Below, in pieces: positions 1 through 11,769 of a stretch of DNA of 64,000 nt (within the stretch, counting starts at the first letter, position 1; each line of letters starts with the position of its first letter). Source of the DNA: Takakia lepidozioides (lineage: Eukaryota > Streptophyta > Takakiopsida > Takakiales > Takakiaceae); NCBI GenBank assembly GCA_030704615.1, contig CM060732.1:10230001-10294000 (forward strand). Direction: 5' to 3'. The translations under genes were made by a program, and so were the position numbers. The notes below the pieces were generated by a model. It saw nothing but the letters and a program-made list of their open reading frames with translations. It was not told the origin of the DNA and ran no database searches.

Positions 1-245
1 GGAGACGTAGTCAGGTGACCAATACATCCTCCACTCCTCAATCTCTGCCTCGCCTGAACTTGTGGTAATCGTCCATAGGCGGCCCCTCAAGGTGCTGAAA
101 TAGCCCCTTCCATGCCATGAATGGCGTGAACAGCTGTGGATTGCGCATCTGCTGCAAATCACACCAGCTGTCGAACTCCTGGATAAAATCATCCAGCTCG
201 ATTGTGCCCACAGCTCCAGAGTACCTACGAGGCCCCTTGGTAGCC
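1..245 (-). pseudogene. Retrotransposon gag-like fragment, cut by window edge
   Basis: The minus strand reads through from about 245 to the window edge in one frame. The frame contains a stretch like the N-terminal helical part of Ty3/gypsy-type gag proteins (LDDFIQEFDSWCDLQQM, then MAWKGLFQHLEGPP). No protease or reverse transcriptase is visible in the window, so only an internal gag piece is seen. The family assignment rests on general resemblance of a short helical, Trp-rich segment and is moderate. The element may continue to the left of the window. Confidence 0.45.
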
Positions 246-1004
246 ATGTCGTCCCACAACAATGGTGAAAGAAACTACACACATATTGATGAAGCCTCCG
301 AGTCTGTGTCAGACTCTACACCAGTTGAAGGTGGGGGTGAAGGTGGTCTGAACCAAACCCCTCGCCTCATGAACCCACTGACAATACTGGTGCTAGTGTT
401 GGCCTGTCCTTCTAAACCCTCTGGCAACTCCGTGATGCCCGTTGTTATCCAAACCTGTCCACGTGACACTATAAGGCTCTATAGCTAGTTCTAACAGTGA
501 CACGGGCGGGCACCTGTTGCGGCTTAAAAGGTCATGTCCCAATGGCTAAGGGCACCTGCACCTGCATCCACCGCAAGAACTTCTATGGTTGGCTGGTCAT
601 CAACCCAACCTCACCATAGAAGAAACACTGGTGGTCTTGCTGGTCATCACTCCAGCCTCACCACCGACAACATACTCTAGGATTGACCGGTGATCAAATC
701 CGGCCTAATCCCTATGAAAGCAAGCGCCCACACAAAACCAACATGGCGCACAATCAAGCAAGCAGGTGTGGGGGGGATCCAAACACAAGAAACCAAAACA
801 TCAACACCCCCACACCAAAATCCCTCCGTAGTGTTGCTCATGCAGAATACCCCAGCCCAAAAACCCCGGACTGACTGGCCTCCACCAAGAGAGGCTTTGG
901 CAACTACAACTACAAAGTAATGAAAATAATAAAGAGAGGGAGGGGAAGAATAGAGGCCCGAACAAGCAAGATTTAATCCTGATCTATGCTATCAATTGCC
1001 AGAC
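246..1004. other. Gene-free stretch
   Basis: No coding pattern, RNA gene or clear repeat is recognised. The plus strand is CA-rich and stop-rich. It is probably decayed transposon or intergenic DNA. Confidence 0.4.
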
Positions 1005-1733
1005 TTATCTCAAAGTGCCTCGCTCTGCATGATGGTAAGGTGTGGGAGGTATATCTATGTCCAGAAACCTGCCACTAACCTTATCCCAAGCTATAGTAGC
1101 TCGCTCTAACCAACCCTCCTCCTCTCTCTGCCAGGTAGAGACAAAACAATACTCCCCTATCTCCTGCTCACTGAATATTAAAGAAAATAAAGATAGGGTC
1201 TGACGGTCTCTCAACTCGAAAGCTTTGAGATGGTTGCGGGTGTCCTCGTTGCGAATGACTGCATCTCCTTCAAGTAGAACAAACTGTTCGTTGTTAATGA
1301 ACCCCCGCTCGTGGTTGCCTCATGCAGAGCGTGTCCGGCTGCAACCACGTCGGATTGCAAAAACTTGTGCAGCTCCTGCTCCTCTGCTCCAGTACACCAC
1401 GGCCTTGTGGCTGAACACCTTGGTCCCCGGGGCTGTCTTTGGCTGTGTTCCAAGCCTAGCTTCCACCCACTTTGGTATTTCATCTAAAGCTGCAGAATTG
1501 CTTGCTCCAACAGAGTTCTGACTGTCCAAAGCAATATTGAGGCCCTCAACGCCAACTACAATAATTTTCTGTCTATTGCTAATGCCTGACTCCCAGTATG
1601 CATTCAACTCGTCCAATTGCTCTCCACTCAAATCAGTCTGAGTTCCTTGAGCAACATAAATCTTGTCTCCTTGTGTGCACAGGCTAAGGGAAGAGACCTG
1701 CCCTTCAATTACGTCCTCATTGCCCCCAGCCAT
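1005..1733 (-). pseudogene. Unrecognised broken coding region
   Basis: Three minus-strand frames in succession look like parts of one protein. One runs 1733 to about 1370 (MAGGNEDVIEGQVSS, KIIVVGVEGLNIALD, KVFSHKAVVYWSRG). A second covers about 1390-1290 (EEQELHKFLQSDVVAAGHAL). A third runs from about 1310 to 1005 (GFINNEQFVLLEGDAVIRN, SEQEIGEYCFVSTWQREE, WLERATIAWDKVSGRFL). The amino-acid composition is protein-like, but at least two frame changes are needed, so this is either a decayed gene or one with short unseen introns. I do not recognise the family. It lies beside a gag-like fragment, so a transposon origin is plausible. Confidence 0.35.
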
Positions 1734-1739
1734 ACAAGG

Positions 1740-3230
1740 AGGACATCCACAGACTTGTCTCTCATGTAGACCAAAACAGGTTCTAGAAACAGAGTTGTGG
1801 ATCTTTCATAGGATCCACACATTCATACTCAAAAAATTCCATAGATTTTTAGCAGAGTCCAAAAAACTAAAACCTCAGTATGTAGATTTCCACAATCTGC
1901 AGGTCCTCGCGCAAATTTGAGGTCAAACAGCCTTTGTATGACCAAGTTATGGCAAAAACAGGCTCTGTATAATTTAAATTGGATCAAAACAAAGCTCCAA
2001 ATATATTTCAATAAATACAAGTATTTTTGGCGTACCCTACATGTTTCATGCAAATACCCGTAATTCCGAGGACGGATTTCTACATGTGCACGAGCTTTAA
2101 AACTGGGAGTCGGGGATTTGCTACTGGTCGGTGCATGAAAGAAAATTTCGTAGTCTGGTGCCAAGCGCCATGAATACCACTCCAAACAGCGATGGCCTAA
2201 TGTCCAAGATCTTGTATGTGTAGAAGAACCGAATAGGGAAGCATTGGCGAGTGTGAGTGCCAGCCGCTTGTTCATGAGCCCTGCTGAGGATATCAATTGT
2301 GCCTCTCCAGCAAGAGATGAGCCGGCCTACTACCATTCAGGCACTTTTATTTTTGAAGATGTAAACCTCGGCAGCAAATCTGCCCCTAATTTGAGCAGCT
2401 TCAATGCCATGGCTACGTCAGATCTGAATCAGACCCGTGCCCTCTCTGATCAGCACTTCTCCTGGCATATGTGTATTTGTGACAAACCAGCCTCACACTC
2501 CAATCACGTCGACAGTATCCTCATGTGACGTGGGCTGGTCCTCCACCAATTCAATCCCTTCAACTTCATGTTCAACCTTGGCAGTGAACATTCAATCAAA
2601 ACGACAAATTGCCAACAGGCTCGTCTATTTCTCTTTTCATCGCAAGGTCAACATGACGCCCCTTTGAACTTAAGCCACACTTCTCTCTTCACACGTGATT
2701 GGATTCAAGCATCAGTCCCACCTCGAATAACACCCAAGTCGATCTCTGATCATGAGTGTTTACAGGCTGAATTCATATCCACTGTCCATAAGAAAACACG
2801 TTAGACTCCACCGATCGCTGCCCTTCCATTCACAACCTTGCTGGGCATACCCTGTGTTCATCACATTCCATGAGACCTGATTTCAGCCATGTAATCAGTT
2901 GCTCCAGCCCTATTGTTTTGATGCCTTCTCCCATGTGGTCATCATGCTTAAAAATCACATTTCAGCCAGCCAGTTAATTGAACACGTTCTCCCACATTCA
3001 AGTTGTTGATGGTTAAAACCTGATGTCACAGTTGGGCTTAAACTTAGGCTGAAACAGACCCAGCAAATGCACTGCTTCATGGCAGGCCTAACCGCCAGCT
3101 TATTGCATCTGCCCAAACATCTAAAAACAAAAATCCAGCACCTCCTTCCTTGCCACAGGCTTGGTGTTCAACCAGCCCATCAGCTCATGCCGAAATGCTT
3201 CCGGCCTTAGGCCCAACTCCATTGAAGAAC
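1740..3230. other. Gene-free stretch
   Basis: Only short stop-interrupted frames are seen. No recognisable domain, RNA gene or terminal repeat was found. Confidence 0.4.
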
Positions 3231-3288
3231 CATGGATGGTGTACCTGGTAGCTCATCCCACCCATTTCCTTGCACCCACGCAAATCAC

Positions 3289-3510
3289 CAGCCAAAGGTG
3301 ACCGACCATTTTCAGGCTCTTATGCAGGCAAACCTGACATCCTCACTTCAGCATATTGCGGCCACTTACAAGCTGGGCCCAATTGATAGATCGTTTGTTG
3401 TGATGCCTTTGCTCCATGTGCATGGTCTAATGGCTGGACTATTTTCATCACTCTGCTGGGGGACAACCAGTCTTCCATCGCTGGACGATTCTCAGCTTCA
3501 ATGTCCGATT
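3289..3510 (+). pseudogene. Acyl-CoA synthetase (AAE3/4CL-like) exon relic
   Basis: The plus frame contains LTSSLQHIAATYKLGPIDRS followed by FVVMPLLHVHGLMAGLFSSL. This matches the region of plant oxalyl-CoA/4-coumarate-CoA ligase-like enzymes just after the P-loop TSGTTGxPKG, where the family reads V(L/M)PL(F/L)HVHGL.AGLLSSL. Only this one segment is present. The phosphate-binding loop before it and the adenylate-binding A8 motifs after it are missing, and stops follow within about 40 bases. It is best read as a stray duplicated exon or pseudogene, not an active enzyme. The family call is good; the exact subfamily is inferred. Confidence 0.6.
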
Positions 3511-3869
3511 AACCCAAAATAAACACTACAACGGCAGCCGCTTCAAAGTAACCAGTGCTTAACTAAAAACTCACATCTCGCACTAATGATGCAAGGTGAT
3601 CTCTCTCGAGTGATAATAAAAACTAGACACCATCACTCATACATTACGAGTCAAGCCAAGCACACCCCAAAAGCTATGGGGAATTTGCACTACACGCGCC
3701 ATAGCCGACGTGGGAGGCTCAACTCGAGAGAGATGAGCCTCGTCGTGAAGATAAGCCACGCCCAGGGGCCAACAAATATCTTGACCCCTGGGTGGATACT
3801 TGGATCAAGCCCAAGTGTCATATATAAAAACTAGTTATTTATTGGCTAGTTTCACACTACTAGTAAACT

Positions 3870-4148
3870 TTACTTGACAACTAGCAGTACGCAGATAGAG
3901 GCACCTGCAGCCCCAGCAATGGCGCTGATCATGATAATCCTTTTGGACGATTTTGATGAGCTACGAGCTTGTTGAGAAGATGTTGGGCTTGGACCGGGCC
4001 CCGCTTGGGGACTTGGATCCGGACTTGATATTAGAATTGGAGAAGGCGCAGGGGCCACCAGTGGAGAGCCTTTCTTGACCTTGATGAAAAGCAGATCGTC
4101 TGTGGCATTAGAAGATGCCTGCTGAATGGTTCGAAGGTCATTTGGCAT
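3870..4148 (-). CDS. Short Pro/Ser-rich protein with C-terminal membrane segment, unknown
   Basis: This is a 92-residue minus-strand frame with an ATG at 4148. Residues about 25-60 are rich in Pro, Ser and Ala (SPLVAPAPSPILISSPDPSP). Residues about 61-72 are basic (SSSKSSKR), and residues 73-91 form a hydrophobic helix (IMISAIAGAAGASICVLLVV). The layout resembles the stalk and membrane span of a plant receptor-like kinase or a proteoglycan tail, so it could be one exon of a larger gene whose other exons are not visible. Function unknown; it may be a relic. Confidence 0.35.
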   Translation of the reverse strand: MPNDLRTIQQASSNATDDLLFIKVKKGSPLVAPAPSPILISSPDPSPQAGPGPSPTSSQQARSSSKSSKRIIMISAIAGAAGASICVLLVVK

Positions 4149-4389
4149 ACTGAAACACAGCTGACCATAGAATTAGACGTTGGTGTAAAACGCCGCAGCG
4201 CAGGAGCAGTTCTATAGGCACCTGGGCCCCTTATTCATCATTACCTCTACTTCTATTAATTTATTATGTCATGGTTTGCATTTTTTTGGGGCCGTACGTG
4301 TGCAAAACCCCCTAGGTACTAGTAAGTAGTACGTAGTAAAAATAGATAGTAAGATGCAGGGGAAGAGAGCCCGGCTCTCTAGGGGGGCG

Positions 4390-4450
4390 GTGGGACCCTT
4401 CTAGAAGGCTGCCGACCCTTCAAGAGGTGGGATCGACCTTCTAGAAGGCT
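4390..4450. promoter_or_regulatory. Two heat-shock-element-like inverted GAA/TTC blocks
   Basis: The 10-bp palindrome CTTCTAGAAG occurs at about 4398-4407 and again at about 4438-4447, each followed by GCTGCC. Heat-shock factor sites are inverted nGAAn units, and these match one inverted pair each. A GACCCTTC half-site lies between them. No gene start is evident close downstream (NDB begins 1.2 kb away), so function is uncertain and the copies may be part of a repeat. Confidence 0.25.
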
Positions 4451-4518
4451 GCCCTGTCACACGTCACTCCTAGAAACCACCACGCTTGCTTACCCCAATC
4501 TAACCATGAACCATCCCC

Positions 4519-4956
4519 TATTTAATAAAGTTATCCGTTAAGTGACCAGCCCTTCCGCCCCCTAATACATCCCCACTATACGTCTCCCCGGCACTTTGCG
4601 CATATCTAGGAAGTCATGCAGACAGAGTATCAAAACCAAAACTAGGGACGGCAGCTGGGCCACGCAGAGGGGGCACACGTGTTCTCCTTAAAGTCAGCGT
4701 GTATTCTCCTTGAATCAGCGTGGGGCCCACCCCACCCTCATGCCCGCTTGTTCCACGTCGCGCCACGTACCCCTAGAGGAAAGCCAAAAACCAAACTCAG
4801 GATGAAACTCGTTTTGCTCTCTTTTTTGTTATCTTTTTTTGGCTTGTATTTTAATCCCCTGCTCTTTTGACATTTATTGCATTTCACCCTCTCTTTTTGG
4901 CCAAACTGGCCTAACTCACCCTCCATCCCCCGTATTTAACGGATAACTTTAATAGA
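4519..4956. mobile_element. MITE-like element with about 20-bp terminal inverted repeats
   Basis: The motif AAAGTTATCCGTTAA at about 4526-4540 is repeated as its reverse complement, TTAACGGATAACTTT, at about 4936-4950. Similarity extends a few bases outward on both sides (CTATT). The roughly 440-bp interior has no protein-like frame. A clear target duplication was not identified, so the superfamily is unknown. Confidence 0.45.
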
Positions 4957-5626
4957 TCTTACCTTCCTGCCCCCCCTTACATGACAATTATTAATTGAAC
5001 TCCCGCTTCATAATTCCTGGACCACTCTCTAATCCCCACACCCCCTTTAAAACCCAGGCCCCTTATTAACATGAGCTTTACGAAAAAGCTCCAAAAATAA
5101 CCCCGACTGGAGTTTACGCTTCTTCATTCCACACGTCAACCTCTGAGAGGATGGTACGCCAGTTCCCACCCTCTCTTTGAGAATGCATTAAGTTCTTACA
5201 TTATTCCTATTATCTTCCTCATAAAATTCAATGGGTGATTTCAGGCGCTCTCATATGGTCCAGTGACCTCATCCCACGTGCCTTCTCTTCGGATCAACAG
5301 GTGGATGCATGCGTCTATCGCCACCCTGATGGATATAACAGCGCTCAGGATGGCGGCATTACGAATGATAGTAGCTACAAAACGATGAATGTCCTTCATT
5401 ATTGACCTGCACGTGCAATGCGCTCTAGATTCCACGAGTGTATCATATAGTTGGCGAAACAAACACTATTATTGGCGAAACCGATGAGGAGGATGGCTGT
5501 GCGCACGCCTTGCACCCTTTGATCTCTGGTGATCCTTCGCGGATGCCGTGCCCACGGAGAAGCTGTATTCTGTGTAACGATCGCTACGTTTGATGGCCGT
5601 GCGAGAAGCTCACTGGCATCAACAAA
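4957..5626. other. Upstream region of the NDB gene
   Basis: No gene is recognised. The first half is C-rich with short AT tracts. The last 150 bases before 5627 presumably hold the promoter and 5-prime leader of the dehydrogenase gene, but no TATA box or initiator could be assigned with confidence. Confidence 0.3.
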
Positions 5627-8600
5627 ATGCCTCGTAATCGGCTGCTCTGGGTTGTGGCAAGGGCGTGCTTGCAGAAAACCTCATCTTCCCCCCACCGATC
5701 GCTGACACCGCAGGGCCGCCCTCACCACAACTTGCTAGGAGAGGGGTTTATACGCAGCTATAGCTCACAAAGCGCGGGGGCATCACCATCATCGTCGCAG
5801 CAGTCGTACCAGGGATGGCTGTCCAGGGCTTTGCAGAAAATTAGCGGAAGATCCTCTGTTGTTGCAGTTGTTGCCACCGGATTTATCGGAGCTGGCCTGT
5901 ATGTCGTGCTTGCGGATGCCGGTACAGATGGAAATTCCAAGGAGGTGGAGGCGCCCGAAAGTACGGCAGATCCGCCAAAGAAGAGAGTGGTGGTCCTTGG
6001 AAGTGGATGGGGAGGAATGAGTTTCGTCAAGAATCTAGACTGTACAGAGCTGGATGTACGTGTTGTATCACCCCGGAACTACTTCGTCTTCACTCCATTA
6101 CTACCTAGTGTGACCTCGGGCATCGTGGGGGCGGCCAGCATCACTGAGCCATTCCGCAAGATCATCGGTAAGAAGCACAATGTGCAGTTCTACGAGACAG
6201 AATGCGTTAAAATTGACGTGGAAAACAAGCAGGTTATCTGCGAGGATGTCTCGGAGGTCAAACCGAAGGGGAAAGAGAAGTTTTCTCTCGAGTATGATTA
6301 CTTGGTTATCGCTGTCGGGGCCCTGCCGAACACATTTGGCACTCCAGGTGTGGAGAAGCATTGCCATTTTCTCAAGGACATCGAAGATGCCCAAAAAATT
6401 CACCAGAATGTCGTGGACTGCTTCGAGAGTGCAAGCCTTCCCCATTTATCGGATGACGACAGGTTACCCCTTGCTTGAGCTGATTGCTCCATGCGTATTT
6501 CAGTTTGTTGTATCTGTGCCAGAAACTTGCAGACTTGATGCCTTCAGGCGAACCTGGTTTGGGGGACACAGTTAGATTGATTGCCTATATATGTTGGGAA
6601 GGCTTTTAGTATTGTGGAATATATGAATGCGCTTTATCAGCTAATTTGCTGATTTAGTTCACTTGTGACAGGTTGGTTTGGTTTGTGACAAAGATGTGAT
6701 GGATAGTTGCCGAGGGCCTTTAGTCCTTTTGAAGCAACTAGGGTCTCTCTCTTTCTTTCTGCAGTGCGACTAGCATTGCAGTCAGGACCAGATTAATAGA
6801 AGGCAGATGACATGTTTTCAAGTACGATCTGCTTTTAGTATTGTGGAACATATGAATGCGCTTTATCAGCTAATTTGCTGATTTAGTTCACTTGTGACAG
6901 GTTGGTTTAGTTTGTGACAAAGATGTGGTGGATTGTTGCTGAGGGCCTTTAGTCTTTTTGAAGCAACTAGGGTATCTCTCTTTCTCTCTGCAGTGCGACT
7001 AGCATTGCAGTCAGGACCAGATTAAAAGAAGGCAGATGACATGTTTTCAAGTATGATCTGATTGCCAGCTTTCACATAACCCCATACCCTGTAATTGGGC
7101 GGCGGAGGTCCTTTTCAATGCCCTGGAAATGTTTTCTTAGTTTGATATGTTGGTGGGGCAGAGAATATGAAGGCCGGCTCTTCAAGGGTTAGTAATACTA
7201 TGACCTGCCTTCAAATGGACTCCATGTTTCTCTCCACAATCCACCTCTATAATCAGGTCACTGATGTATTTGTTGAATTGCGTAATGAAAGGTGCAAGTT
7301 GCTGAGCTTCGTGATAGTAGGTGGAGGCCCCACGGGCGTTGAGTTCTCGGCAGAACTGCATGACCTGATCCATGAAGATCTCTTGAAGCTATACCCGCAT
7401 CTGGATGGTAAAGTCAGCATCATGCTCGTGCAATCAGGTGACCACATCCTCAACACTTTTGATGGACGTATCAGTGAGTACGCAGAGCAAAAGTTTGCAA
7501 GAGATGGGGTAAGTGTGAAGACAGGATGCCGGGTGCTTGAAGTTACAGAGGATGAGATCTGCTTCAAGTCTAAATTGACGAAGGAGTTCAAGAAAGTGCA
7601 ATATGGAATGGTTGTGTGGTCTACAGGTAATGTGCTCAATCAGTGCTTTTCAACAGTTTTCACCTTCAGTCCACTAAGTTGGTCAGTCCAGATCTGAAGT
7701 CAACCCAAACCACAGTGGAATGGATGCATACATGTTGGGGTAATGGATATGACACATCCTTGTCATCACTGCCAGGGTTGATTCTGATGCTCTTGCGATG
7801 GTCAGTACTTAGCCATCAAATGGTTTAACAACTCAGTCCTGGCTAGTGAGTGAGCAAAGGTGTGGACTGGTCACAGTTACTGTAGTTATAATTGCAGTTG
7901 GTAGTGAAAACAATCTTCAAGTTAATGTGTTGTTTAAATATCTGTGGCTGTCAAAGGTTTTGTTCTTGCCATGTGAAACATTTATTCACCTAAAGCTGTA
8001 ACTCCAGTTGACATAGCATGGGATTGGAGGCTCCATAAATACATAGGCAGGCTTATGAGAAAGAAGCACCCAAGTCAGAAAAAGGAAGACTCTTGCAAAG
8101 CAAGCGTAATTTATGGTGTCCCTTCACCCCGAAGGGCTACCTTCTAATGGCTGTTACGGGGGCAACACGGTTACCCAACCTTCCCCCAGGACTCTTAAGT
8201 CCCCAGGTACCCACCAATAAGTAGCCGGTTGACCCGGGTATCCCCCTTTTATGACTGGGTTGGCCATAATGGGTGACATCCAACATACACCTATGTGGCT
8301 TTGAACCCACGACCAAGGCGGCCTTGGGCCCTAACCACTGGCCATCTGCTGGATGCTGCACCCAAGTCACTCTTTAAATCACAGTCATATCAGATATTGT
8401 TATTGCATCAACTGGAGCGAGGTGCAGGAATTAATCATATCATCTGTGCTGTGCCAAATACTGAGTTTCTCAACTTCCCTGGAGAAATGTTGGGGAAGCC
8501 TTGTCTGTTCAAGTATTGATGATAAAAGTACTGTTGACAGGCATTGGGACACGCCCAGTGGTGGCAGACTTGATGAAACAAATAGGGCAGGTGGATCGTA

Positions 8601-9574
8601 GGGTTCTGGCAACGGATGAGTGGCTGCGTGTTAAGAACTGTGATTGTGTTTACGCACTCGGAGACTGTGCCACGATTGAGCACCGGAAAATCATTGAAGA
8701 CATCAACTACATTTTCAAGCTAGCCGACAAGGACAGCTCTGGCACTCTGACTGCAGAGGAGTTTGTAGCAACTATTGAACTTCTGAGGCAGAGGTATCCT
8801 CAGATTGATTTATACATGGACCGCCAGCACTTGAAAGGTGTAATTGATCTTCTTGATGATGCCATGAAAGCTGGGCGTCAAGGGTCGGTGCAGCTGGACA
8901 TTGAACATTTCAATCAATCGCTTTGCAAGGTCCAAGGTCAACCTGCAGTCATATTTTTTATGAATTTTTGTTATCTTTTTCTCTGATGTGCTGTACTTCC
9001 TCCAGGGTTTGGTCCTCTTCCCTTCCTGCTCTGAGCACAAACAGATTTGGATTCAATGCTTACTTGCGTGACACTCTTTTGTGCCGTCATGGACATAATA
9101 TTTTTTCTTCTTCCTCTTGTTGACTGAGTTGTGGCTGCCCCCGCAGCATATATATGTTTCTCATTCATGCTATTTTCCAAACAAACAACTGATGTTATTG
9201 CTTTGATATGGCAGGTGGACAGCCAGATGAAGTCATCACCAGCTACTGCCCAGGTGGCGGCTCAGCAAGGTGAATACTTAGCTAAGTGCTTCAATAACCT
9301 AAAATGTCAGCCTAAGGGACCGCCACGTGTCAGAGGAGAAGGGCGTCACCAATTTCCACCTTTCAAATATCGGCATTTCGGCCAGTTTGCTCCATTAGGA
9401 GGGGAGAAGGCTGCTGCTGAGCTTCCTGGAGACTGGGTCTCAATTGGTCGCAGCACACAGTGGCTGTGGTACTCGGTGTATGCCAGCAAGCAGGTGAGCT
9501 GGCGCACACGGGTGATGGTGATGTTTGACTGGACCAAGCATTCTATTTTTGGGCGGGATTCGTCGCGGATTTGA
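5627..9574 (+). CDS. External alternative NAD(P)H-ubiquinone oxidoreductase (NDB type)
   Basis: Type II NAD(P)H dehydrogenases pass electrons from NAD(P)H to ubiquinone without pumping protons; NDB proteins sit on the outer face of the mitochondrial inner membrane. Four exons fit GT-AG rules and keep phase: 5627-6462, 7292-7626, 8541-8929 and 9215-9574, giving 639 residues. The N-terminus is Arg/Ser-rich like a presequence and is followed by a hydrophobic helix (VVAVVATGFIGAGLYVVLA). The FAD fold starts at VVVLGSGWGG and the NAD(P)H fold at FVIVGGGPTGVEF. An EF-hand (DKDSSGTLTAEEF) is inserted in exon 3, as in Ca-regulated NDBs. The C-terminal region has GDWVSIGRSTQWLWYSVYAS and ends SRI, both typical of plant NDB. 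The start at 5627 is the ATG that opens the presequence. The gene looks intact. Confidence 0.93.
6604..7060. repeat. Tandem duplication inside NDB intron 1
   Basis: A segment of about 228 bases starting CTTTTAGTATTGTGGAA at about 6604 is repeated from about 6833 with few differences (ATATATGAATGCG versus ACATATGAATGCG). Both copies end near AGGCAGATGACATG and a TTTTCAAGTA run. It lies wholly within intron 1 and should not affect the protein. Confidence 0.8.
8097..8370 (-). mobile_element. tRNA-derived SINE-like repeat
   Basis: On the minus strand an A-box-like TGGCCAGTGGTTAG (about 8333-8346) is followed by a B-box-like GTGGGTTCAAAGCC (about 8298-8311). Box spacing and order fit an RNA polymerase III internal promoter. 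The 3-prime part ends with a CATAAATTACGCTTGCTT-like sequence shared with the repeat at 16,745-17,075. The insertion lies in NDB intron 2. Confidence 0.6.
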
Positions 9575-9639
9575 GATGAGTAGAAAGGTAGTTGAGTGCT
9601 CTTCCCAAATTTTGTTCCTCTTTTAGCAAGAGGTAAATA

Positions 9640-10200
9640 CATTTGTATGCATTTAAAGTCTAGGACGTCCAGATTCTGATAGTGGAGATTTTTATTTAGC
9701 TGGTCACTATTTGAATTCTCATTGTAGATCCTGACCCACATCAGGTCAAGAACCACTGTAGTCCATAGGCAATTCACAAATTCAGTGGCCAAGTTGACAT
9801 CTATCTCAGTCTTCTCAAGCCTGTGATCAGGTACACTAGTTTGACGGAGCACCCTGCTTGAAAGTCTGAGCTAGACGTTGCCTAGATGCTTTGTTCCTAA
9901 TCATATCAAACTAAAAATATTACATAACATCATTTTTAAATGCAGACAAGATTTCATAATCAATATTCATTTTTGTACCTCCAATTAGTACATAGATCAT
10001 TTAGGAGTGTCTCATAAAACCAAGAAGATTATATGGATAACATGATATTGGCATGGTTGTCGGATTTGTAGTCGATGTACACATATATAATTAATAATGT
10101 ATTTATATAAATAATGAACATCACGAAAAAATTTATTTCAAACGACAACATGCCACTTATAAAGCCTCTCATTTCACAATATTTGCGACCTTATGGCTGA
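9640..10200. other. AT-rich intergenic stretch
   Basis: Follows the NDB stop codon and presumably contains its 3-prime end. No coding or terminal-repeat structure is seen. Confidence 0.35.
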
Positions 10201-10223
10201 CCGGTGGGCCCCGCGCACTAACA

Positions 10224-10440
10224 TTGCCCAGGCATTTGCCTTGGTTTTCCAGGGAGGCACATGAGAACCCAGAGTATCATGTGAAATTTTTTATTCAAAG
10301 TTGCTATTCTAACCAAGCATTGGACGATGCTTATTGGCTGATCTGGTTTCCCACAACCATGAGGGGAAGAGCATCTACTTGGTATTGGCAGCAGGCACCA
10401 GGAACATTTGTCACTTTGGACGCCCGGGTCCCCCCACCTG
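10224..10440 (+). pseudogene. Retrotransposon gag fragment
   Basis: The plus frame reads FSREAHENPEYHVKFFIQSC, then YWLIWFPTTMRGRASTWYW and QQAPGTFVTLD. This resembles the capsid-like region of Ty3/gypsy gag, where a PxxLxGxAxxWY-type motif followed by a Trp-Asp segment is usual. The homology stops abruptly at a GC-rich tract near 10,425, and no protease or polymerase follows. It is a truncated remnant. Confidence 0.55.
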
Positions 10441-10449
10441 GCCCCGCGC

Positions 10450-11340
10450 GGTCACCCATATACCGCCGCAGTAGCCGCGGCCTGACAGCCGCGCCTGTGA
10501 CACCTCCGCCGGCACTCTGCCCCGGCCCAGTCCGCTGCCCTCCAGTCTGACCTCCAGTCCGTGGCCATCCAGTCTGCCGACGGCGCCGGATCTGGACCGT
10601 CCATTTCAAAACCCATCCGAATTAAATATCTAAATTAAAATAAACACTTACATTCATTTACATATACATATATAACAAATTTAAGAAGAATTGGAGATTG
10701 ATAGATATGAGTGTATTTTTACAGAATAAATATATTGATTAATTTCAGTATTTTTTTCAATGATATACAATAATTTCAAGAAAATAACAACAATTCAACA
10801 ACAAAATGAATTTATAATATATAATATAATTGTATTAGCTTCTAAAGATTGAAAATATCAATAGGAGAGCAGTGTCTCCTTTTTCCACCTCCATGGTTGT
10901 TTCCTGAGGTTATTTTTTCCTCAGTTTTTATTAATAAAATATGCCCAGGGCCATTGACCCCTGTTCATAAAAAATAAAAATAAAAGGATAAAGACTTAAT
11001 ATGCTGAAATTTTATTTTTTTATTTTTTTTAAAAAACTAGTTCTTAATCTGCAACTCAATTGCTCTTAAAAAATTAATTCTTCATTTGTATAAATTGATG
11101 GATCTAAAGGGACTCGAAGGGATCTGAGATCTGAAAAAACTAAAGGTTGTTGAGAAGTTCATAATTGATCACCAAGGACACCTGCCAACCATACACATTA
11201 TCCACACATTTAGAGGCCTTCATTCATGGTCTACAAAGTGGCTTCAAAATTCTGATTAGTAAATGGATATGCCATGCATCTGCTAGTTGGGCTCTCACTG
11301 CACACATCCAGAGGCAATCTAATCCTAAACGCCTTAAATA
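10450..11340. other. GC-rich block followed by AT-rich gene-free DNA
   Basis: A GC-rich block at about 10,420-10,600 gives way to strongly AT-rich DNA. Nothing coding is recognised. Confidence 0.35.
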
Positions 11341-11379
11341 TTGACTTACACCGTCGAAGGATTTATTTGCAACCATAAA

Positions 11380-11400
11380 ATGTACTCATAAGACATTGTT
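11380..11400. repeat. Short LINE-tail motif
   Basis: The string TACTCATAAGACATTGTTTG matches the ends of the LINE-like repeats at about 20,655 and 21,455 and the reverse-orientation copies near 28,740. Only a short piece is present here. Confidence 0.4.
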
Positions 11401-11529
11401 TGTGGTCCAATCATAGAAACAGCCAATGGAACCCACATTTCAGACAACCACCCAATTATCAACCACCAAGCACGCCTTATGCAGCTGCATAACCAGGCTC
11501 CAAAACAAACTATTGCTAGTGTCATCACC

Positions 11530-11763
11530 TATCCGAGCTGATCTTCAGTCATGTTGAAGTGCAAGTTTCCAACATACAACCTTCGAGCACCTCCTGAATA
11601 AATGGGCCAATATAACCACCCGCCCCCCCCCCCAGGAACCATAGTGGTGGATTGCACCAGGTTCTTCTCTGCTTCGGAAAGCTTCACCATTACAAGCTCA
11701 CCTCGGAGTAGCTGATCAACCAAGGCAATAGCCATGGGCATAGCTTCATAGAACTCAATGTAG
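11530..11763 (-). pseudogene. Single RBM39/CAPER-like splicing factor exon
   Basis: Read from 11,763 downward, the frame has SYIEFYEAMPMAIALVDQLL, then SEAEKNLVQS and RRLYVGNLHFNMTEDQL. This is the link between the first and second RRM domains of RBM39-type U2AF-related splicing factors, including RNP2 of RRM2 (LYVGNL). A plausible acceptor AG precedes it on the minus strand, but a stop (TAG) follows the last conserved residue and no neighbouring RBM39 exon was found. A Gly-rich insertion (about 15 residues, from a poly-C run) separates linker and RRM. Best read as a duplicated gene fragment. Confidence 0.6.
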
Positions 11764-11769
11764 CTGCCT

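Noticed and set aside
8290-8350. A tRNA gene at the box A/B motifs
   Set aside because: The segment cannot form a full cloverleaf by eye and is shared with another diverged repeat, which fits a SINE.
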